NCBI RefSeq assembly: GCF_003201775.1
Contig: NZ_QJJZ01000008.1
Span: forward strand, 108,425 to 172,424
Reading direction: 5' to 3'
DNA length: 64,000 nt
Source of the DNA: Arenibacter sp. ARW7G5Y1
Lineage (GTDB): Bacteria; Bacteroidota; Bacteroidia; Flavobacteriales; Flavobacteriaceae
Of this stretch, positions 1 to 6,910 are shown piece by piece. The number at the start of each line of letters is the position of its first letter. Position 1 is the first letter of the stretch. The notes under the pieces are model-generated. The model made no database searches. It saw only the letters and a program-made list of their open reading frames with translations, and was not told the origin of the DNA. The translations under genes were made by a program, and so were the position numbers.

Positions 1-1030
1 GGCGATAACGGTTGCACTTGTGGGTCCGGTAACCTCGCCCGCTAGGTCATCGACATCGAAATCCGTACCGTTAAGGGTAAGTCCTATGCCAGGGGTGATG
101 GTTGACCCTTCGGCATCGGCTGCCGGGGCCCAGTTGGTTCCGTTCCATTTTAGGACCTGATCGTTGGCCGCTCCCATTTGATTTAGGTCTTCTGCAAGAA
201 TGGCTGCGTTTGCTATCTTGGCAGATGTAACGGCATCGTTCTCAATGGTCAAAACTCCAAAATTGTCTATAGTGGCGTCTCCGTTTATCGTACGTTCCTG
301 GGGAAGGTTTGCACCATCACCAATAAGGAATGTTCCGTCTGTTAAGCTAGGTATACCGGTTCCGTCTGTACGATCCTCTGCAAGAATCCATCCTCCCAGA
401 CCTCCATTTGCAGTAATGTCCCATTTTAAGATTTGTCCATCAGCTGCTCCCATTTGATTTAGGTCTTCAGCTAATATTGTCCCATTCTCTATCTTGGAGG
501 AAGTCACGGCATCGTTCTCGATGGTCAAGACTCCTGTATTATCCAAAGTTGCGTCCCCGCTAACAGTTTGTGGTTGTGCAGCGTTGGTCGCATCCCCAAT
601 AAAAATGTTGGCATTGGTTAGGACTGGTGTGCCTGTGTTGTCATCTGCAGCAGGTTCCCATGTCAATGTCGCATTGTTCCATTTGAGTACTTGTCCGTCA
701 GTGGCCCCCATATTATTAAGATCTTCTGCTAATATTGCTCCATCATCAATCTTGGCGGAGGTCACTGCATCATCCTCAATGGTAAGGATACCTGCATTAT
801 CCAAAGTTGCATCCCCACTTATTGTTTGAGGCTGTGGGGAGTTGGCCGCGTCTCCAATAAAAATGTTGGCATTATTTAGAGTTGGTGTGCCGGTATTTTC
901 ATCGGCTGCCGGTTCCCATGTCAATGTTGTATTGTTCCATTTGAGTACCTGTCCGTCGGCGGCTCCCATATCATTAAGATCTTCCGCTAATATTGCTCCA
1001 TCGTCAATCTTGGCAGAGCTAACGGAGTCG
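1..1030 (-). repeat. Tandem coding repeat, about 258 bp (86 aa) units
   Basis: The anchor 'atttaggtct/attaagatct' recurs at about 181, 457, 715 and 973, so the units are 276, 258 and 258 bp. Each unit encodes NANIFIGDA-type, SGDATLDN-type, DAVTSAKI-type, ILAEDLN and GQ-LKWN segments. Two neighbouring units are nearly identical and the 276 bp unit carries a six-residue insertion near GGLGGWILAED. The period is a whole number of codons, so unit gain or loss would keep the frame. Confidence 0.85.
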
Positions 1031-2469
1031 TCTGCAAGTTCGGCAGTACCAACGGCCCCTGCAGTTATTTCTAGCCCCACATCAGTAAAGGCCGCATTGG
1101 TGCCTCCTGTGATCGTTAGATCAGAGGACGTTATGTCCCCGGTTCCGCTTACCGCACCCACCTGGGTAAGAACAAAGGCTCTGGTAGCGGCATCCTGAGG
1201 GTCTTGTGGGTCGTCTAAATTGATTATTCTATTGTTGCCCAAGCTTACATCGGCTGCAGCAGGCCCAAAACCACTCAAGGGAATATTGGCCTTGTCCAAT
1301 TTGGCGTCGGTAACATTTCCATTTAAAATGTCCCCGGTCCTTACCTCGCCATCCCTAATAATCCCCGAGGTAACGGAATTGTTGGCGAGCTGTGGTTCCC
1401 CCACGGCATTCAGTGCTATTTTTGGGGAACTTATGGCCAGATCGGCAATGGTTACCGCTCCCGTATTATCAATGGTTGCATCCCCGCCCATGGCAACCCC
1501 TGTAGCTACATTGGCGGCATTGCCCACAAAAATATTCCCATCGTTCAAGGTGCTGGCTGCCCCAGACACCAAATCCACATAGGTCTTTACCGCATTCTGG
1601 GTGGGGTAGAGGGTAGTTGAATTTCCCAGGGCCGTATCATCCGATTTGTTGGAAAGATCTTCCTTGGTGAGTAGTGTAGCAACATTGGTGGCAATGTTCG
1701 TACTGTTCTGTGCAATATTGTTGGCGTTCACGGTAATACTGTTGGCATTGGCAAGAATATCCCCAATCACGGTATCGGCCACCTTAATGGGATCCGTTGC
1801 CGTACCTGCTCCCGTAATGGTGGTCTGGTCTGCCTGGGTAGCCCCCAACTCGTTCTTGTTGAGCCATACCACATTGCCGCCGGCATCGGTCGTCAATAGC
1901 TGATCAAAGGCCCCGGGTTCTACGTCCTCTGGTTTAATACTGCCATCAATTATCTCTAAAGTACCTACTGCAGCTTCCTGTATTTCGGTTTTTCCTACCG
2001 TATTGTCCTGTAGTTCGGAGGTGCCAACGGAATTGGGCGCCAATTGTCGCTCCCCAATAGTGGCCGTTGCAATATCGGCACCGAATACAGTTTCGTTAAC
2101 TATATTCATCCCGGTAATCTCTCCTACCTTTAGGTCGTAGTTATTGCCCCCTGTGGAAGTAATTACAACCGTGCCATCGTCCGAGGTAAAGGTGATGGAA
2201 CCGGCCACGGCATCGCAGATGTCCTTCCACTCCGCCCCTGTATAATAATGGATACATTCTATGTCCGTATTGTACACCATGGCGCCTGCCGATGGCGTAA
2301 TGGCGTTCATTTGTGCAGTGTTTACACGCGTTATGACGAGTACCCTGGAGCTGCTCTCCAACTCCAATACCGAACTAGGGTCTATATTTTGCGGGTTGTC
2401 CCCGATCTTTATCTGGGCCTGCACAGCCATTCCCAATAGCAGGCAAAAAAAGAAGTGGATATATTTCAT
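1..2469 (-). CDS. Large repeat-containing secreted surface protein (5' part, runs off window)
   Basis: The minus strand is open without a stop from the ATG at 2469 to the window edge, giving at least 823 residues. It starts with a clear signal peptide (MKYIHFFFCLLLGMAVQAQ) followed by a short conserved-looking head (IKIGDNPQNIDPSSVLELES, then a region with CIHYYTGAEWKDIC). The rest is low-complexity, rich in Asn, Thr, Asp, Gly and Ala, with stalk-like phrases such as SAKI, GDATIDN, ILAEDLN and GQVLKWN. About 86-residue units repeat at the C-terminal end of the visible part. This architecture is common in flavobacterial secreted fibre-like proteins, where a T9SS sorting domain or other C-terminal domain often follows; that end is outside the window. 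Function unknown; a surface or adhesin-like role is inference. Confidence 0.85.
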   Translation of the reverse strand, partial: MKYIHFFFCLLLGMAVQAQIKIGDNPQNIDPSSVLELESSSRVLVITRVNTAQMNAITPSAGAMVYNTDIECIHYYTGAEWKDICDAVAGSITFTSDDGTVVITSTGGNNYDLKVGEITGMNIVNETVFGADIATATIGERQLAPNSVGTSELQDNTVGKTEIQEAAVGTLEIIDGSIKPEDVEPGAFDQLLTTDAGGNVVWLNKNELGATQADQTTITGAGTATDPIKVADTVIGDILANANSITVNANNIAQNSTNIATNVATLLTKEDLSNKSDDTALGNSTTLYPTQNAVKTYVDLVSGAASTLNDGNIFVGNAANVATGVAMGGDATIDNTGAVTIADLAISSPKIALNAVGEPQLANNSVTSGIIRDGEVRTGDILNGNVTDAKLDKANIPLSGFGPAAADVSLGNNRIINLDDPQDPQDAATRAFVLTQVGAVSGTGDITSSDLTITGGTNAAFTDVGLEITAGAVGTAELADDSVSSAKIDDGAILAEDLNDMGAADGQVLKWNNTTLTWEPAADENTGTPTLNNANIFIGDAANSPQPQTISGDATLDNAGILTIEDDAVTSAKIDDGAILAEDLNNMGATDGQVLKWNNATLTWEPAADDNTGTPVLTNANIFIGDATNAAQPQTVSGDATLDNTGVLTIENDAVTSSKIENGTILAEDLNQMGAADGQILKWDITANGGLGGWILAEDRTDGTGIPSLTDGTFLIGDGANLPQERTINGDATIDNFGVLTIENDAVTSAKIANAAILAEDLNQMGAANDQVLKWNGTNWAPAADAEGSTITPGIGLTLNGTDFDVDDLAGEVTGPTSATVIA

Positions 2470-2692
2470 TTTCAATTTTTTTTTAGTGTTCTCCTATTGT
2501 GTTGTTTTAAAGTTCAAAGACCAAAGTATTTTGCATCCATAACCGGCGGATTTATACCTAAATCCATACGTTATAAAAATAGGATGCCTATACTTTTAAT
2601 TTATGGGCTATCAAAAGTAAAGTTATCGTAAGATATTTACAGTTTTATCGGGTAAAATACGTTACTACTAGGTGAACTGAAATGAATCCTTG

Positions 2693-3385
2693 TTAAAAGG
2701 GAATATTCTTACTTTCATAAGGTTTTTTTCCAGTTTCAAAGATACGGGCCGTACCCTCTCCCTTAAGACTTTTATGGTCTCCGTCCACTAAAATATAGTT
2801 GCCTTCCCGAAGGCCTATGACCGGGGTGGTATTAAAGATATGGAATTCACGGATCCTGGTCTCCCTGGTTTCCCCTTTGTGCTGACTTTTGGGGTCCGGA
2901 TCCAAATAATGGGGGTTAAGATTAAAATTGACCACGCCCAAGGTGTCAAAACTGGGTGGGTACACTATGGGCATATCATTGGTGGTCTTCATATTGGGAC
3001 CGGCAATATTACTGCCCGCACTGCTGCCTAGATAGGGGGTGGCAGTTTCTATTTTTTGCTTTAAAGGGGCCATAAGCTGCAGCTGGTGCAATTGTTGTAC
3101 CAAGAGAAACGTATTTCCCCCGCCCGTAAAAATACCTTCTGCTTGGGCAAGGCCTTCAAGCGGATCTTTAAAAGTATGGAGTCCCACCACTGTTTTATTT
3201 ATTTTGGAAAAGGCCATTGCCGCCAGGGCGGTATAATCATCATGGGAAATACCGCCAGGTCTGGCGTAAGGGATAAAGGTAATGGTGGAACGCTCCTTGA
3301 AAAAGGACTCCAATTCTTCCAAAAGATATTCCAAATACCCTTGTCCAAACAGGGTAGAGGTACTTGCCAATAATATTTGTTTCAT
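2693..3385 (-). CDS. pepE: Peptidase E (alpha-aspartyl dipeptidase, family S51)
   Basis: The 230-residue product has the usual length for dipeptidase E, a cytoplasmic serine peptidase that cleaves Asp-X dipeptides. Visible hallmarks are the TGGGNTF loop (about 88-94), the nucleophile elbow GSSAGSN (about 120-126, nucleophile probably Ser122) and NPHY with His159 near the expected catalytic histidine. The class I glutamine-amidotransferase-like fold fits. There is no signal peptide. It stands alone: the gene behind it, the repeat protein, is separated by about 220 bp. Confidence 0.88.
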   Translation of the reverse strand: MKQILLASTSTLFGQGYLEYLLEELESFFKERSTITFIPYARPGGISHDDYTALAAMAFSKINKTVVGLHTFKDPLEGLAQAEGIFTGGGNTFLLVQQLHQLQLMAPLKQKIETATPYLGSSAGSNIAGPNMKTTNDMPIVYPPSFDTLGVVNFNLNPHYLDPDPKSQHKGETRETRIREFHIFNTTPVIGLREGNYILVDGDHKSLKGEGTARIFETGKKPYESKNIPF

Positions 3386-3900
3386 ATGGTGGTAATTACT
3401 TGTTTCTAGTTCAATCTAAAGTTTTCACTATGCCTCTACATCGGGCCCGCCTGTTCGTTAGGCAGGGTTTCCTATCCGCCCGTGCCGGGTGAAGTGAATA
3501 CAAATTAACAAAAGTTTAAAGGTCTTTATCTTTTTTATGAACCTAAGTTGTTTTTTCTTTATCCGATATTGGGGTAAAAGCAGCACTTAAGTTTATTAGT
3601 GAAACTCAATTTTGGGAAGTCGGTAAGACGCACTTAAAATTGCAAGTTGAACTAATCCCGCCTTTTTCGGCGGGACCTAGGTTCAATACCTCGACCCTAG
3701 GGTCGATTCCTATTATTGGGTTCAGGGCCTGTCTGCCGACAAAGGCAGGCCTGCCTTGAGGTTTAATACCTTTTATTTCTTTGAAGTGGTTTAAACTTTA
3801 TGGACTGAGGCGATTTTTTAGCCAATTTGTAAAGTTAAAAACACTTCTTTGAGAAAAATAGGATAGTTGACGCTTAATTTATCTAATTTTAAATAAAAAA
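3386..3900. repeat. Gene-free 515 bp region rich in hairpins and palindromes
   Basis: I see no credible coding sequence here. It holds a CCCGCC/GGCGGG hairpin at 3657-3674, a perfect 16 bp palindrome TCGACCCTAGGGTCGA at 3691-3706, a CTGCC/GGCAG hairpin near 3738-3754, and two copies of the phrase GGTTYAATACC (about 3680 and 3761). The mix resembles decayed dispersed intergenic repeats. The GC-rich, AGGCAGGCCTG-like pieces recur at 6205-6240. Confidence 0.55.
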
Positions 3901-4650
3901 ATGCAAAATAGAATTCTCTTCCTGCTTTTCTTCTTATGTGTCGCTATCTCCTATTCCCAAGATGATGATCGCCAGTATTTAAGGGGGCAGGTACTGTATA
4001 GAAATGTGAACGTTCCCAATGAGAATGTTATTAATGTTACCACGGAAAGGGCTACGATCACCAATGAAAAGGGAGAGTTCGGGATCATGGTAAAAGAGGG
4101 CGACCAATTGGTGTTTACGGCCATTAATTACCAGATGATGGTAGTGGATATTACCAGTGAAATTCTGGAAAAGAATAGGTTGGTAGTAGAGGTTACCGAA
4201 AAGGTGACCGAATTGGACGAGGTAGTGGTAACCCCTGAAAATCAGGAGAAATTTCTTCAGGCCCAAAACAAGGAATTCCTGGAAAAGGAATACGAATACG
4301 AAACGGACCGTTTAACGGAGGTGGAAAATATAGCCATGTCCAATGCGGACAAGGGGATGAAGGACGGACTTAATTTTGTGAATATTTTTAAGGCCTTGAT
4401 GTTGGCTGCCAAAGGGAATAATACCGAAGTGGAGCGCGAGCCCTTAAAGGTAAGTGAGGTGCTGCGGCAGGTATATGATGACGAATTTTTTGTGCTGGAT
4501 CTTAAATTGCCACAGGATAAAATAGACGACTTTCTGTTGTATTGCGATGCCCAATTGCCGGAAAGATCCCTGTTGCAAAAGCGCAATGAATTTCAGCTCA
4601 TAGATTTTTTGGTCACCCATAGCAAGACCTATCTGGAACAAATGGAGTAG
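3901..4650 (+). CDS. Secreted carboxypeptidase-like regulatory domain protein (copy 1)
   Basis: The 249-residue protein begins with a signal peptide (about 1-19, ending ISYSQ). Residues about 26-110 read as a CarboxypepD_reg-like beta-sandwich: RGQVLYRNVNVPNENVINV, TNEKGEFGIMVKEGD, LVFTAINYQ, then the TELDEVVVTPEN strand typical of TonB-dependent-transporter plug regions. The C-terminal 110 residues are helical and unassigned, ending with DLKLPQDKIDDFLLYCD. A close paralogue follows at 5087. The pair lies upstream of a DUF6702 gene and an M1 peptidase, an arrangement I recall from flavobacteria. Role unknown, probably periplasmic. Confidence 0.85.
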   Translation: MQNRILFLLFFLCVAISYSQDDDRQYLRGQVLYRNVNVPNENVINVTTERATITNEKGEFGIMVKEGDQLVFTAINYQMMVVDITSEILEKNRLVVEVTEKVTELDEVVVTPENQEKFLQAQNKEFLEKEYEYETDRLTEVENIAMSNADKGMKDGLNFVNIFKALMLAAKGNNTEVEREPLKVSEVLRQVYDDEFFVLDLKLPQDKIDDFLLYCDAQLPERSLLQKRNEFQLIDFLVTHSKTYLEQME

Positions 4651-4905
4651 GCAGTTGTCAGTGAACAGTGAACAGTTGGCAGTTAAAGGGGGGAGGAGTC
4701 ATTTTGAACGGAAGAGAGAAACCGAAGGTTCACGAATATCTGTAAAATAGAAAGGTTATGAGCTAAATTACCTAAGTGGCTATAACCAAGTTATGCAACT
4801 TTATTCCGGATGGCTATAGGGAGCCTGAAAAAGGGCAGATGTTGAAGTGACGGAAAAAGGACCAACGTTATTTCGAGGGGAATGCCGGTAGGCATTTTGT
4901 ATCGA
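4651..4905 (+). repeat. Duplicated intergenic repeat, copy A, with 7-mer tandem start
   Basis: It begins with five consecutive 7-mers of the type CAGTKRR (4652-4686) and continues with a block containing 'gaggagtcattttgaacgg', 'aaaccgaaggttcacgaatatc', 'gatggctatagggag' and 'aggcattttgtatcgaga'. The same order and nearly the same sequence occurs at 5915-6165. Phrases of the type 'gtcatttt-gaac' and 'ttgtatcgagaa' are typical of dispersed flavobacterial intergenic repeats. The remaining 4906-5086 shows nothing recognisable. Confidence 0.75.
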
Positions 4906-5086
4906 GAACAGGATTTGTCCGGGGTACCTAATTTTTAAACAGTTTTATTGTACTATGTAGTATAAAGCCACCTATTTGCCTGATGGCAGGTTTAAAGATC
5001 AATATTCAAAGTCTAACATCTAATATCCAGCATCTCAATTCCAAATAGATTGAGTTGGGAAAATAATCCACCATAAACAGAAAGTA

Positions 5087-5890
5087 GTGCGCATTGTTCC
5101 GATATATTTGGTTTTTATCTTCTACAGTGTATTTGCCCAGTCGCTAATGGCACAGGATCTTTCCAGGACCTTGGAAGGAAAGGTGTATAGCGACGATGGG
5201 GATGTGGCTGCCATCCATGTACTCAACACCACCACCAAAAAAGCCGCCATTACGGATATCAACGGATTTTTCTCCATTGTTGCAAACCTAAACGATACCC
5301 TGGTTTTTTCCGCGGTACAATATAAACGCAAAGAGATTGTAGTGAATGTAAGTATCCTGGAGAGTAAATTTTTATCCGTTCCCTTGGAGGAATCCAATAT
5401 TGCCCTGGACGAGGTTATTGTTATGCCCTATAACCTTACGGGGGAGTTGGGCAGGGATATGAACAATATGGATGTGGGACCTGTAATTTCTGCCACCAGT
5501 TTGGGACTGCCCAATGCCCATGTAAAGCCTTTGATGCAGAGCGAAAGACTGCTCAGGGAAGCATCCATGGGTCCCTTTTCCATAGGTATGCTAACGAGTA
5601 TCCCCTTTAATCCTATGATCAATGCCATAACCGGTCGCACCAAAATGTTGAAGAAACGCGTGGCACGGGATATTAAGTACAACAAATCCCAACAATTGCG
5701 CACCCAATTCGCCGATAGTCTATATGTACTGCAACTTAAGATCCCCTTGGAAAAAATAGACGATTTCCTGTATTTCTGTGAGGTCGATTCCAATTTTAAC
5801 CCTGTGGTGGACAGCAAGGATTTATTTGCCATTTGGGAATTTATTAAACAAAAAAGCGTCATCTATAGGAAGAATAATGGGATGGAGTGA
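5087..5890 (+). CDS. Secreted carboxypeptidase-like regulatory domain protein (copy 2)
   Basis: The 267-residue paralogue of the gene at 3901 has a signal peptide (MRIVPIYLVFIFYSVFAQ...), a beta-sandwich domain (LEGKVYSDDGDVAAIHVLN, TDINGFFSIVANLNDTLVF, LDEVIVMPYNL) and the same C-terminal signature (YVLQLKIPLEKIDDFLYFCEVD). The start is GTG at 5087: an in-frame TGA lies at 5051-5053 and no ATG sits between, while the signal peptide begins exactly at this GTG. Gene plus downstream repeat look like a tandem duplication of the 3901 module. Function unknown. Confidence 0.83.
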   Translation: MRIVPIYLVFIFYSVFAQSLMAQDLSRTLEGKVYSDDGDVAAIHVLNTTTKKAAITDINGFFSIVANLNDTLVFSAVQYKRKEIVVNVSILESKFLSVPLEESNIALDEVIVMPYNLTGELGRDMNNMDVGPVISATSLGLPNAHVKPLMQSERLLREASMGPFSIGMLTSIPFNPMINAITGRTKMLKKRVARDIKYNKSQQLRTQFADSLYVLQLKIPLEKIDDFLYFCEVDSNFNPVVDSKDLFAIWEFIKQKSVIYRKNNGME

Positions 5891-5914
5891 GGAACGATGG
5901 CGGATTGACAATAA

Positions 5915-6165
5915 ACAGTTGTCATTGAGCAGTGAACAGTGACAGTTGGCAGTTAAAAGGGGGAGGAGTCATTTTGAACGGAAGTGGGAAACCGAAGGTT
6001 CACGAATATCTGTAAAAAAGAAACGTCATGAGCTAAATCACACAAGTGGCTAAACCAAGTATGCGCCACTTTATTCCCGATGGCTATAGGGAGCTTGAAA
6101 AAAGGATATATGTTGAAGTGACGGGCGATAGGCATTTTGTATCGAGAAGTCTTGTTGGGCAATAA
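5915..6165 (+). repeat. Duplicated intergenic repeat, copy B
   Basis: This is the second copy of the block at 4651-4905, in the same order and also directly downstream of a CarboxypepD_reg-like gene. The 7-mer run is 5916-5956 with one unit shortened to 6 bases. Copy B is shorter between 'gttgaagtgacgg' and 'ggcattttgtatcgagaa', where copy A carries an extra 'aaaaggaccaacgttatttcgag' type segment. Confidence 0.75.
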
Positions 6166-6217
6166 AGTCCAATATTCGGCACCAAACAAAAAAAGCTCCT
6201 TCCCCTAGGCAGGCCTG

Positions 6218-6236
6218 TCCCGCGTTTTCCGCGGGA
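6218..6236. repeat. GC-rich hairpin upstream of DUF6702 gene
   Basis: The arms TCCCGCG (6218-6224) and CGCGGGA (6230-6236) flank a 5-base loop. It lies in the 453 bp gene-free stretch 5891-6343 after repeat copy B and resembles the CCCGCC/GGCGGG hairpin at 3657. No U-run follows, so a REP-like remnant is likelier than a terminator. Confidence 0.5.
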
Positions 6237-6343
6237 GGGCAAGGTGGCTTCTCCACTGTATAGTATCCGAACGTCTAAAATTTCACATAAATAGTCTCGC
6301 AAATGGCACAGTCATTGCTTATTTTTGATGGATAAATAAAGAC

Positions 6344-6853
6344 ATGCAATTAATTAAGAAGACCTTTTTAATACTACTGATACCGCTCTTGGCATTCACA
6401 GTGGCCCATAAATTCTACATCAGTGTAACCAGTGTTGAATACTCCGATAAGGACAGGGCACTGCAGATTACCACTAGGGTATTTATAGACGATTTTGAAA
6501 AAATGTTACAGGAAAGGTACGGCATTCAGGGCAATTTGGCCACCAAGGACGAGTCGCCCCAAGTCAATGAATTTATAGGAAAATATTTAAAGGCCAAGTT
6601 TTCCCTGGAGGTAAACGGCCAGAATGTTAGCTATGATGTTTTGGGTAAAAAATATGATAACGATATTATGATCCTTTACTTGGAAGTCCCCAAAATTGAT
6701 TTCAACTCCATTAGCACTATTTCCGTGCAGAACGAAGTATTGATGGATATGTTTATGGAGCAGAAGAATGTGGTCCATTTTAAACTCGGGAACCAAAAAA
6801 AGAGTTTTGTCCTTATCCGCGAGAATAATAAAGGAATGTTAAACTTAAAGTAA
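6344..6853 (+). CDS. DUF6702 family protein, exported
   Basis: The 169-residue protein starts with a hydrophobic export signal (about 5-20) followed by HKFYISVTSVEYSDKDRALQITTRVFIDDFE, the start of the DUF6702 domain as I recall it from flavobacteria, where it precedes an M1 peptidase. The rest alternates short beta strands (FSLEVNGQNV, MILYLEVP, HFKLGNQKKSFVL). It ends 57 bp before the M1 peptidase gene and is probably cotranscribed with it. Biochemical function unknown. Confidence 0.8.
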   Translation: MQLIKKTFLILLIPLLAFTVAHKFYISVTSVEYSDKDRALQITTRVFIDDFEKMLQERYGIQGNLATKDESPQVNEFIGKYLKAKFSLEVNGQNVSYDVLGKKYDNDIMILYLEVPKIDFNSISTISVQNEVLMDMFMEQKNVVHFKLGNQKKSFVLIRENNKGMLNLK

Positions 6854-6910
6854 TTAATAACAATGTATCATATAATTGTTAAATTCCCGCGCTAAAAAAA
6901 TAATTCAAAT

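Noticed and set aside
200-2542. Many plus-strand open frames in the first 2.5 kb
   Set aside because: They are the antisense of the long minus-strand repeat protein; compositions are Ser/Val/Pro-rich in the way expected of a shadow, and the minus frame has a signal peptide and continues through the region.
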